From positions 1-49,991 of the forward strand of contig JAISZI010000037.1 in NCBI GenBank assembly GCA_031269335.1: DNA of 49,991 nt, written 5' to 3'. Of the stretch, positions 41,601 to 49,400 are shown piece by piece (position 1 is the stretch's first letter; each line of letters starts with the position of its first letter). The translations under genes and the position numbers were made by a program. This DNA comes from Puniceicoccales bacterium (GTDB taxonomy: Bacteria; Verrucomicrobiota; Verrucomicrobiia; Opitutales; UBA953). The notes under the pieces were generated by a model, which was given only the letters and a program-made list of their open reading frames with translations, ran no database searches and was not told where the DNA came from.

Positions 41601-44564
41601 TATGGCGGATGCCGTTAAGTCGCCACCCAATATAATTTGGTTTTGAATTTTACGGGTGTATCCGGACGCCAAACCAAGGTTTTGGTCATACCCGACGATA
41701 GCACCTCCGCCGGCGCCGATAGTGATGGGACCGGTCCCGAAGTAGTTTCCCGTCGTCGTGGAATTAGGCGCACCGGTGACGCCGATTTGCCTGCCGTTAT
41801 TGAGAAAAATACCGCCGGAAAAATCATTTTCAGCGTTTCCAAATTGAATGGAACCGCCGCCGGTGTTTTCAAAAACAATTCTCCCCGTGCCGGAGATTTT
41901 TCCTAAAAACCGTGTATAGTTACTCGTCGTCTCGATTTTTAAGTCACTGTTTAATTGGACGGAAAGGTCGCTGGTCAAAACAGTATAGTTTCCTCCCATG
42001 ATATATTTCGCCTGCGCGCCCGTAACACCGCTGTCAAAGATCAGCTTTCCGTTGGTAAAACTAAGGCTGCTCGCGCCTATACTAAGCGTTCCCAGTGTCA
42101 CCGAATTATTATCGAGACGAATGACGCTGGAAGAAGGCACGCCGCTGGCGAAAGTGGCGGAGACGCCGGGGGAATTGGGGATGTTAAAAATGTCGTCGCC
42201 TTCCCAGTTTCCAGCGGAGAACCACTTGTAATCAAGCGCACCGTTGTCCCAAGTGCTTGTGAGAAAACCGCTGTTGGGCGTGAGGACGCCGTTGGAGAGG
42301 GACGCGCCTTTGTTATAGCCGTAAAACCAGACTTGCCCCGAGGAGGCGCTCATGGAGGTGGCTTTGACGATGTCGGGCGCGGAAGAAAACGCGGAACCTG
42401 TGTAGTCGAGGATGCGCAAAAGAGAGGCCGCGCCAAGGGAGAGATTACCGAGGTCGAGCGTGGTAGAAGTATCCCTGCTTCCGCCGAGCGAAATGGTGCC
42501 GACGGCATTCGCTACGGTAGAGACATTCTGGAAAGTTCTGCTGTTTCCGTGGAGGGTGACTGTGCCTGCGTTGGAAAGAACGAGCGGCGCAGTAACTTGG
42601 TTAACGAGCACTGCCGGCGAACCTTCAAAAGAGAGGGTGGCGTTGGCGATGTTTATAGCAGAACCGCTGATCCTGGTCGCACCAACTTTGAGGGTTCCGG
42701 CGGAAAGATTCATTCCGGAAGCAAGGTTGAGCTGCGTGATGGTTGGATCGAGGGTGACCGTTCCAGCACCGGTTTTGTTGAGAACCTTGGAGAGGGTGAC
42801 CTGTCCGCTTCCGTCTCGGGAGAGGGTTTGGGCGGCGGAAGAGGTGAGGTTCAAGACGTGGGTGTTCGTAATGGCACCGGTAGTGCTTTTGAAAACGACG
42901 TCGCCCGCGAAAGCAAGCCCGGCGGCGGGGACACCGACGATGGCGGTGTCGCCGAGTTTGACGGTGCCGGAGAGAACGAGGTTTCCGGTGCCGTTCAGGT
43001 TGATGTTGCCGGCGGCGAGGTCGAGCGTGCCGCTGTTGAAGGCAAGGGTCGCCCCGTTGAGCAGGGAGATGTTGGCGGTGGCGCCGAGGGTGAGCGTGTT
43101 GGTCGCGACGTCGGCGGAAATTTCGAGAAGGGTGTTCTGCCCGTTCACGGTTACCGTGCCGGCACCCAGGACGCTGGCGGAGCCGCCGAGCGTGGACGCG
43201 GCAGTGGTCAGATGGGCGGCGAATTTTCCTGCGGTGACGCTGAGGGCGGCAAAGGTGTTGTTCGCACTGCGCATCACGAGCGTGCCGCCGCCGTTTTTGA
43301 CAAGCGTGCCGCTGCCGGAAAACGATTGGTTTTCCCCGATGTCAAAGGCGGTGAAGCTTTCGACGGTGATTGTGCGATCGCCAGAACCAATGCCGCTGGT
43401 GAAGGAGAGGGCGGGATTAAGGGTGAGCGTGAGGGCGGTCGCACCTTGCTGGGGATTGTCTGAACGCCCGACGACGAGGTCGGAGGCGGCGATGTCGATG
43501 GTGTTGGCCAGCGTGCTGCTCGCGGCAACACCGCCGACAGCGGCGAGGGAGAGCTTGCGGGAACCGCCAACGCCGCCGCCGAGGACAATCCGGTCCGTGC
43601 CAAGCGCATTGCTCGCGGAAATGGCTATGGTGCCGTCGTTGAACGCGATGTTCCCGGTGAGACTGTTGCCGTTTCGGGTGACAACAAGGGTGCCTGTGCC
43701 GGTTTTGACGAGGGTGCCGCTGCCCAGAATGTCGCCATTAAGGGTGATAACGCCGGTGGAGTCGATGGTGTCAAAGGTGACTTGGTGTCCTCCGAAGCTG
43801 AAAATGTTGTCAAAGGTGATGCTGCCGAACGTGACGCTGTTGTTGGCAACGACGAAGTCGGCGTTGGCGTAAACATTGGCGCCAAACTTGAGCGACTCGC
43901 CGCCAGACAGGGAAATGCCCGCATCAGCACCGCTGAAATAGAGCGCAGCAGCAGGATCCGCGCCCGGAGCAATGGTGGTGAAAAGCGGCGAATTGGCGTA
44001 AATCGCGGTAGAACCCGAAAAGGTCAGGGCGTTAAGGCTGCGGGAGGCGCCAAGGGATATGGTCTGACCAGCGAGAGCGGGCGTGCCCGTTCCCGATAGG
44101 TCGAAGGCAGCGGTGTCAGCGGCGGAGCCGGGGACGCCGGACGGCGACCAGTTGGCGGTGTCGCCCCACGCTAAGGGAGCCGCGCCACTGCCGCCTGTCC
44201 AAATATAGGTGGCGGCGTAGGCACCAGGGACAAGCAGCGGAAAACCCGATTCTGTCGGGAGGGCAACCGTGCCGAAGGCAAGAAGTGCCGCGGCAGCAAG
44301 CGTGCGGTGCGAGAGCGCAAAAACGCGTGAAGCACGTGAAGCACGGGCTTCGCGAAGAGAACGCCCTTCGCGAAAACGCGTAGTCGCAGAGCCGCCGCAA
44401 CGCGCAGTCGCGGAGGACAGCGGCGGCGTCCCGTTGCCTGAGGCACGGGAATCAGCGGCGCAAACGGCGTCGGTTTGGATAGTCTCGCGGCGACAAACGC
44501 TGTTGCCGGTTGGACGGTTGGTGTTGGTTAGATCGTTGGTGTTGGTTACTGTGTATTCTTTCAT
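35619..44564 (-). CDS. Giant autotransporter-repeat surface protein with PEP-CTERM anchor
   Basis: A 2,981-residue secreted protein, Gly/Ser/Thr/Asn-rich. A long N-terminal presequence of about 120 residues leads to a hydrophobic core (TLAAAALLAFGTVALP) and a likely cleavage after GAYAA. The body has about a dozen PATR-like repeats of the form GTLxKxGxGTLxL..NxFxGG..xxxGxL, predicted to wind into a beta-helix. It also has four recurring W...NW...P modules (starting IWTGGSG, YKWFSAGNW, EWKGSG and FTWTGAD), spaced 600-860 residues. The C-terminus ends NIPEPGTYGLFSGVFIVAFALVHRRRKKK plus 18 residues: PEP motif, transmembrane stretch and basic cluster, i.e. a PEP-CTERM exosortase signal. There is no autotransporter barrel. 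ATG 44564 precedes MKEYTVTNTND; a longer frame to 44651 is unsupported. Function as a surface adhesin or matrix protein is inferred. Confidence 0.88.
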   Translation of the reverse strand: MKEYTVTNTNDLTNTNRPTGNSVCRRETIQTDAVCAADSRASGNGTPPLSSATARCGGSATTRFREGRSLREARASRASRVFALSHRTLAAAALLAFGTVALPTESGFPLLVPGAYAATYIWTGGSGAAPLAWGDTANWSPSGVPGSAADTAAFDLSGTGTPALAGQTISLGASRSLNALTFSGSTAIYANSPLFTTIAPGADPAAALYFSGADAGISLSGGESLKFGANVYANADFVVANNSVTFGSITFDNIFSFGGHQVTFDTIDSTGVITLNGDILGSGTLVKTGTGTLVVTRNGNSLTGNIAFNDGTIAISASNALGTDRIVLGGGVGGSRKLSLAAVGGVAASSTLANTIDIAASDLVVGRSDNPQQGATALTLTLNPALSFTSGIGSGDRTITVESFTAFDIGENQSFSGSGTLVKNGGGTLVMRSANNTFAALSVTAGKFAAHLTTAASTLGGSASVLGAGTVTVNGQNTLLEISADVATNTLTLGATANISLLNGATLAFNSGTLDLAAGNINLNGTGNLVLSGTVKLGDTAIVGVPAAGLAFAGDVVFKSTTGAITNTHVLNLTSSAAQTLSRDGSGQVTLSKVLNKTGAGTVTLDPTITQLNLASGMNLSAGTLKVGATRISGSAINIANATLSFEGSPAVLVNQVTAPLVLSNAGTVTLHGNSRTFQNVSTVANAVGTISLGGSRDTSTTLDLGNLSLGAASLLRILDYTGSAFSSAPDIVKATSMSASSGQVWFYGYNKGASLSNGVLTPNSGFLTSTWDNGALDYKWFSAGNWEGDDIFNIPNSPGVSATFASGVPSSSVIRLDNNSVTLGTLSIGASSLSFTNGKLIFDSGVTGAQAKYIMGGNYTVLTSDLSVQLNSDLKIETTSNYTRFLGKISGTGRIVFENTGGGSIQFGNAENDFSGGIFLNNGRQIGVTGAPNSTTTGNYFGTGPITIGAGGGAIVGYDQNLGLASGYTRKIQNQIILGGDLTASAIGFYYNGEVAVTGDKKITAVGPTKSAEYSGQSVIFGPDLKFTGSGKLTLDTGNYGMRIEGMGNTFSGGLVKSGSSYLHVLVPSTQSRITLGALENGYNPLGSGNISITEGRIQWTANAPTYLKGGTLDIASGSSLWVVDGNATGTVYLQGGNLTGSGTLRFDHNLEIYQTAISGEINLETYGRSNNTISLQSGNNKNGIIAVNSFSRKGSPDTTTTIGTSVEKFQVQSKISLYAGTLKLTNNDQLGVQGKTPQDGRYIELAGGTLDLNGTKQNTTLTHGQGDTTVIPFLHLTGDSTILTGADGGITFTSAFYLWSKTAQLFIQNGDGDAWGANTDHSYIRFKTLYYLNSTIPDDRERLANITFSGYEAGAKLVEYDGFHYLLPASNVTVNEWKGSGTLWGTASNWSKGSVPNNGGAIATIGGLDGSLQGKTIDVNGNYTIGKLSLQSSASSYTIGGSWTLSFNGTHGLSIGGHGALLVHSKSNVTMTTNWNLVSSLELQTQGIHGSGVELVLANSISGNGNLILKGNGNNDRYSSANLVMKGNNAAWTGNLIWEDNIALAILGGASDYRLTGSGHFYIGGTNSTAANPNLDKVYSFATDNPSGTGRTIRLDGGYTLNANLTIGRYSQSQSNSAFDNLTLEGDGKLGAGTHTINTVWTASSETRPVLKLDGVISNAIAGTPGGIKKTGGGELHLTSSNTFTGDFSWNEGSVRMDADNALGLGNLYMRANSSDASSAELVATPAGGVKLQNRVIWDTTGTQHTSGTITFEDSLGNSTIGANVSRYFYDGAFVFGKNFVLTGDDTGKLYFYSTALRILGSGNTFSGGLTSTGILEIGASSVGNSGSIISGPVGRGTLTLNSSSKLRVYSSDSSTTSHTLSNNLALTGNYLSFGKSEAVENKADRLVLTASYVDLPAAPQISFDVSSGATLRVESRVRENTGNRAQIVKLGTGTLELTNTNNQISQNIIAQAGTVRTEVSGNAVSINNTTASADVAFGTGARITQTATGTGTAGTFEIKATTANATVTLESSGANRYTLNDGGSLKISGTNVTTVLGSGGSLVSADTAGQEGVLDAQNIHATNFNLGVKIKAETLTVKSKANGGTGVVLEKSNLLADVGNLVFANGTVTASGPALNLNKTTQTVNNIRVEGSNVLATIDMDISGSAWTATNPLTFTINGSINVADTSILHFLNWNGDTTTGLGPTRILTPGMGIGAIVTNVKLGASASTIGVVRLNSDPNGAQLVLMPFDTVFTWTGADAADSQIWTGKNNWEDVSGGHSSYPDSATAMAVFDGAKATLGGKIINLSGGKTLGTLEFKNGASSDSFSLNGGTLSLDSGFYGDNTQTSILQNSAMNVTINSPIVARYDTAQGKSTSETIFIGMNGSGDLIFNGQISGINAGVKVQGNGTGKVILNGTNTFTGGFTLESGTVLVGNNNAFGGGTLTHAGGSLGATSAGAVTVSNDYTITGDVTFVGDQDLTFSGNVTLSGNRTLTSSTTGGAVVWLGANGKTINVFGGTQLTLSGAGNFGLLGALAENIKLVVNHAANPGTAPSPLANTTIISYVGGASFKANLEILSGRVVSAGSMGENNNYTKDIILGENGVFQYTGTDVQTLSGKIKPGASGKYGTLSNASTGTLIIAGRGFTNSNPVFGSYYQRENPFQGNLHASSGTLQIAGPLGTVTETFDGGTSWQATYYHARYTGSMNIETGGTVEFAYNGDYQYASGAITGTGTLKINSGMPFYYAGNANNFAGTTTVAGGSIFHLNTPAGQSYGNGAGAFRVKGGSVLYVGGGGKVHTQSFVMENNTTLVVNPGQFTIDASTELKFGELTSDNITLVFRLDTSDIDSFGAPNPKLTVTGNGGSVVLNAGTTLRVDAFGYIPQPSQDNGLTFPGHFTLMDGLDTGAMALAAGVNVDALAEEIFGKDVLEILNSRFSLSFTTDGRLILEQTGYTNIPEPGTYGLFSGVFIVAFALVHRRRKKKQTPPPAPVVASGQGEVPLV

Positions 44565-45061
44565 AAAAAAGTGATTTAGACGTGGTAAAGCTTGTGGTGA
44601 TAAAGGCTTATGGACAAAATGCCCCGAGGCGCGTTTCCAACGCACAGCCATAGCGAGTGCGCAAGAAACCCCTTGCGGGAAACTTGCCTAACTACTTGAT
44701 TTACAAGGAATTAAGCGAGGGAAGTGGGGAGGAGGGGTGGGGGTAAGTCCAGCGGAACGAAGAACTTACGTAATGCTACCAATGAAAAAAATGAACGAAA
44801 TGCCGCACGAAGCGCGTCAGGGGGGAATGCAGACAGGCTAAGCCCACGACTCGCATAACTGGATGAGTCGCGGGAAGATTTGAAAAAGAGGATGGCGGCT
44901 TTTCGTTCAGACATATAGGCGTTTTTTGGGCGTCGTTGGATGTTAGTCTTTTGGTGATTACAGGTGTTTTTGCAGAAGAAAATGAAATATCCTGCCAAAG
45001 CAAGCGTTTTTTTGAAAAAAGTGGAAAAAAGTTTTCCGCAGTCGAAAGACGCAGGACAAAA

Positions 45062-45194
45062 GCAGGCAGAATGCGGGATGGATGCAGGCAGAATGCGGGA
45101 TGACACGGGCAGGAGGCGGGTGGGAAGCGGGCGGGAAGGCAGGTGGAATACGGGCAGGAAGCGGGTGGAACACGGGCAGGAAGCGGGTGGAACA
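45062..45194. repeat. 22-bp tandem repeat, about six copies
   Basis: Six consecutive units of 22 bp (one of 23), of the type CGGGCAGGAAGCGGGTGGAACA. Units 1-2 are a close pair (GCAGGCAGAATGCGGGATG...), units 5-6 are identical, and 3-4 are intermediate. Strand-asymmetric: purine-rich on plus. Confidence 0.9.
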
Positions 45195-45254
45195 CGGTGT
45201 CGAACACGTGGGACAGGACCTCACACGAAGCCGCAGAACCACGAGGGAAGGCGC

Positions 45255-45402
45255 AGAAGATAGGGGATAGGGGGTATGAGGTAGGATGCAGCGGGCATGG
45301 GGGTAGGGGATATGGGATATGAGGTCGGAGATAGAGGACATGGGGATAGGGGGTAGGAGGCAGGGGATAGGAGGTAGGGATAGGGGATAGAGAAGTGCGG
45401 GA
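45255..45402. repeat. G-rich imperfect array (GGGGATA/GGGGTAGG units)
   Basis: About 150 bp of degenerate 7-14-bp units such as GGGGATAGG, GGGGTAGG and GGGATATGAGG on the plus strand, almost free of C. Several runs of three to five G with short loops could fold into a G-quadruplex on this strand. Confidence 0.8.
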
Positions 45403-45406
45403 TTGA

Positions 45407-45744
45407 ACTCCCCCGAAGGGGCACAACGTGAATAACCGCCGGTGGAGCGCGAGCACAGCGAGCGCGGAACCGGCGGATGCCGCAACCAACCACCCGCGCC
45501 CTGAAGGGGCGCAACTCCAGACCTCGGTTACGTGCCGCTGCCTCAGATACACCCCCGCTGCGTATCCGTCTCCGCACGCCCTCGCTGCGACTATGCTGCG
45601 CTTATGTCGCGCCTCTGCGGGGGGGGGCACGGCCAACGGTTGTTGGTCGCGCCCCTGCGGGGCGCGGGGAGAGAGGGGGTCGCTGTCCGGCAGTTCCGCT
45701 GCGCTTCACTGCCGGTTATTCACGTTGTCCCCCTTAGGGGGAGC
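45407..45744. repeat. Inverted repeat pair flanking a 0.3-kb non-coding segment
   Basis: ACAACGTGAATAACCG at 45423-45438 is repeated as its exact complement at 45713-45728. Both are flanked by a small CCCCC...GGGGG hairpin, so arms of about 25-30 nt enclose roughly 270 bp. The interior is GC-rich, includes GCGCCCCTGCGGGGCGC palindromic stretches and a run of nine G, and encodes no recognisable protein. Confidence 0.65.
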
Positions 45745-45802
45745 GAGAATGCAACAAGTGCGGATCACGTTATCCCCATCGGGGGGATACGTTGTCGGCT
45801 TC

Positions 45803-46207
45803 ACCCCAAAAGGGCGGTTCTAATGTGGCCAGGGCAACGCCCTGGGTTTGGAGGGAAAGGGAAACCATAGCCCCAAAGGGGCGGCTCCAAGTCAGCCCAG
45901 ACATGGGAGCGCAGGCGTCCCGCCTGCACGACTGCCCGCAGCCCCAAAGGGGCGGCCCCAATATAGCCCAGGGCACGCCCTGGGTTTGGAGGGAAAGGGA
46001 AACCATAGCCCCAAAGGGGCGGCTCTAAGATAGCCCAGGGCAACGCCCTGGGTTTGGGAAACCAAAAAAATCATAAGCCCCAAAGGGGCGACCCCAATCC
46101 CCAGCCTGGGGCAGCGCCCCGGGCTATCATCGGGATGCGCCGTGGCGCGGGTAAATTAGGGTGCACCGTCGCCTTCGCCCCACCCTTCCCCAGGGCGTTG
46201 CCCTGGG
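45803..46207. repeat. Cluster of alternating palindromes P1 and P2 (BIME-like)
   Basis: P1 (CCCAGGGCAACGCCCTGGG) or near copies at 45829-45845, 45967-45984, 46034-46052 and 46189-46207 (inverted), with a variant near 46104-46124. P2 (GCCCCAAAGGGGC) at 45870-45882, 45941-45953, 46008-46020 and 46077-46089, with a variant near 45803. Spacers such as TTTGGAGGGAAAGGGAAACCATA are also repeated. A separate GCAGGCG-TCC-CGCCTGC palindrome sits at 45911-45927. The alternation resembles bacterial interspersed mosaic elements. Confidence 0.88.
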
Positions 46208-46220
46208 CTATCTTAGGGTC

Positions 46221-46426
46221 GCCCCTTTGGGGCTTCGTGTGAGCCGTTCTTTTCGGCAGCCTCATTCGTGGTTACCTTTGGGGTTTCGTGTGAGCGGCTC
46301 GCACGCGTGCGTTCCCTCGTGGGTTTTTTGCTAACTTAGGGCCGCCCCTTTGGGGCTTCGTGTGAGCCGTCCTTTCCGGCAGCCTCATTCGTGGTTATTC
46401 GTGATCATTCGTGGTTACCTTTGGGG
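46221..46426. repeat. Two long direct repeats with inverted P2 palindromes
   Basis: P2 in inverted form at 46221-46233 and 46344-46356, each followed by a direct repeat starting TTCGTGTGAGCCGT (46234-46283 and 46357-46426). The second copy carries an extra ATTCGTGGTT-type internal duplication of about 20 nt. The stretch reaches to within 50 bp of the second surface-protein stop and may affect its 3' end. Confidence 0.8.
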
Positions 46427-46475
46427 CGACCCCGTAACTGCCAAAGCGTAGTGCCCCTTCGTGTGCTGCCCTGCC

Positions 46476-49400
46476 CTATCCCTCGTGTCCGGCACCGCGA
46501 GCCGCCGAACGGCGGCGGCGGCGCAATAACGCAAAGGCGGCGATAAATACGCCAGAAAAGAGGCCGTAGGTGGCGGGTTCGGGGACGCCGATGTAGTCGG
46601 TTTGGTCTAAGATCAGGCGTCCGTCGTCGGTAAATAATAAACTGAAACGGCCGTTCAATATCTCAAACTCGTTTTGTCCGAATATGGCTAATGCGAGTCC
46701 GTCCATGCCTACGCTGGCGGAGGCTGCCATCGTGGCAGTATTCAACCCCGACATAAGTGTAAAGTGTCCGGGGTAGCTCGCCCCGTTATCTTGCGAGGGT
46801 TGGGGGATGTAGCCAAATGAGTCAACGCGCAGGGTGGAGCCAGCATACAGGACGACGGAGCCGCTGTTGCCGGTGATTGTTAACTTCGGAATAGGGCTGT
46901 CGGCGGTGTCAACGTCGTCGGGGGCGAGGCGAAACGCGAAGGCGATATTATTACCGGGTATTTCGCCGAGTTTCAGTGTTGTAAAAGCGTCTATTGTAAA
47001 TTGTCCCGGATTCACGACGAGCGTGGTGTTATTTTCCATGACAAAATTTTCCACGTGCATTTTCCCGCCGCCGCCGACATACAGCATGGAGCCACTTTTT
47101 ACCGTGAATGCTTTTGCGCGAGCACCCTGTGTTCCGTAGCTTTGTCCGGCGGGTCCGCTCAGGTGAAAAATGCTGCCGCCGGTGATAGTGGTCGTGCCGG
47201 TAAAACCACTGGCGTCTCCGGTGTAATAGAAGTTTTGTTTTGTGTTTATTACGAGGTCTCCGCCGCCGGAAAGTTTGCCGGTGTGGAGTTGGTAATCGCG
47301 GTCGTATGTAAAGGTGAGTGTGCCGCCGTCGGCGATTGTTATATTGCCGTAGTATTGCGCGTGTTGGTAGCTCGTCCCCATCGGCGTTCCACCGTCGAAG
47401 GTTTCTATTTTTGTGTTCAGGCGACCGCTTACAGTTAAAATGCTTCCAGAGTCGCCAATATACAAATCGCCTTGGAAGGTGTTGTGTCCGTAGGCAGCGG
47501 CGGTTTTTCCTTCGTTGGGATTGTAGTGCGGGGTGTTGTCGAGGTCGGAGCTGATTTCTACTTTGCGTCCGTTTGAAATGGATAATACGGTGCCGGATTC
47601 GCCGCTTATACTGCCGCTAAGAATTTGCGTGAATCCCAAATCTACACCGCTAAATTCAAGGACGCTCTCGGTGGCACCGTTCTCTTTGGTAAGTTGTATT
47701 TTTCCGGTGTAATTTCGCCCGACGATGGTGGCAGGGCTGCCGCTGTCATATACAGTGCCGAGACCGCCGGCAATTGTTAGTGTATTGCCGCTGACGCGTG
47801 TGTCGCCGGTGTATGTTTGGTCGCCGGTGAGAGTAAAGACGCCGCCGCCTGTCCCGCTTCTTACCACATGTCCGGCTCCGCTTATATTGCCCGTGTATGT
47901 GAGGTTGCTGTCGCCAGCGTTTTTATTAAATTCAATGGTTCCCGGGAGAATGTTTTCACCGGTTACGCCGAGGTCAACTTTGGGGAGTTCCAAGAGACCA
48001 TCTCCACCGATAACGACGCGTGCTCCCGTTGTTATATGCAGCGTATCGTCGCCGCGGCGAGGGGTGGGTTCGTTGTTTGCGCCGCTGGTGACTTTATTTT
48101 CAAAGCGGACGAGTGCCCCGTCTTGCGCAATGAGTGTGACGGGGACGGCAGAGGGGTATTCGTAAAAATAGTTATTGGCTTCAATGTCGTAGGGTTTTAT
48201 TGTAATGGAACCGCCTTTAATGACGATGTTTGTAGTATCTCCGCTGATGACGAGAGTGTTCGGGGCAACACCGTTGTCGTGGACATTTATTTCTCCGGTG
48301 CTGTCGCCGATTTTGGCTTTGTAGGTGTTTGCGAAAATAACTATATCGCCGTTTGCAAAAGTGTAATTGGGGTCGAAATCAATGGGAGTGTCGGCGAGAT
48401 CGATATCGTCGGCGCGGTAGAAGTTTCGTGTAGTATTGACAGCTTTGTCCGCCCAGATATGCGTTGCGGCGGTTTTTGTAGCGCCCCAGTAGAGGGCGTA
48501 ATAAGCATCCACAGCGTTTAATATAAGGTCGTTTCCGCCGTTGCCAATTGTGAGTGAATAGAAGTGGTGCGGGTCGGGGACGGAACCGTCTTCAAGGAAG
48601 GTGGTTGCCTCGTAAGTTGTGCCGCTGGTGCCATTGGTGGTGACGCCGCCGGTAGTCGTAAGTATCGTGTATTGAAGGCGTTTTGTGCCACCCCAAATGC
48701 CGTTGATATTTATCGTATTATTGTCTTTGAAAACAACGCTTCCCGTGTGGCTGAGAAAGTCGCTGGTAGTGTTGCTGTCGTTATCGTGTGCAACATTTAT
48801 TTTATACTGGATATTGTCGTAAACAACGGAGTTATTTGTCGATGTAAAATGAATTTCTCCGAAGCGGGTTGCGTCCGACGCATTAGGTTTTCCTGGGGAA
48901 ATGATGGTGTTCGCAGCGAAAGTGACATTGCCGGTAATTCCACCGTTTCCGGCGAGAGTGCTTCCGCCGGAAAAGTTTGTCTGCGCGAGAGATACAATGC
49001 CTTTTTCGTCACCGCCACTATTGTCGAGGACAAAGCTACCGCCGGTTACGTTGAGCGTGCCCGTCGCCACCCCACTCTCCTCTAATCCTTCTATCTTTCC
49101 GGTGAGAGTGAAGGTGCCGGTGCCAGACTTTATAATCGTGCCTTGGATAGCGTTTGTTTGCGTAGTACCGGAATAAGTTTGGTTTACCGTTTGGTCGAAA
49201 TGTAAAGTAGCACCGTCTCCTACTTGAATTCTTCCCGAGTAATCGGCTGTCGTGGCACCAGTGGAACCGAGCACGCCCGTTATTTTCAAGGTGCCGCCGG
49301 TCACATTTGTGTAGCTTATGGTTTCGTTGTAGGTATTGCGACCGGAGAGAATTTGAGTCCCAGCTCCGCTTTTCACCAACCAGGCGTTGTTTCCAGTAAT

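Larger units (their letters stand above)
44565..46475. other. 1.9-kb non-coding, repeat-dense spacer between two surface-protein genes
   Basis: No gene is supported here. 44565-45061 holds the upstream region of the giant gene, where I could not fix a promoter. A 22-bp tandem array, a G-rich array, an inverted-repeat pair, a run of nine G (45619-45627) and a cluster of alternating palindromes follow. Open frames on the minus strand (for example 44776-45636) translate to Pro/Tyr/Ser-rich repeats of the arrays. The 22-bp period is not a multiple of three, which argues against coding. Confidence 0.75.

Noticed and set aside
41955-43872. Two long plus-strand open frames (about 500 codons each) inside the giant gene
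   Set aside because: They are antisense to the Gly/Thr-rich repeat coding frame and encode repetitive Gly/Arg/Val-rich or Pro/Ser/Val-rich sequence without any domain.
44711-45636. Minus-strand frames rich in Pro, Tyr and Ser in the spacer
   Set aside because: They translate the 22-bp and G-rich arrays; the period is not a multiple of three, and there is no plausible start context or homology.
45803-46426. Possible CRISPR array in the palindrome cluster
   Set aside because: Repeats vary in length, sequence and orientation, spacers are themselves repeated, and no cas genes are present.
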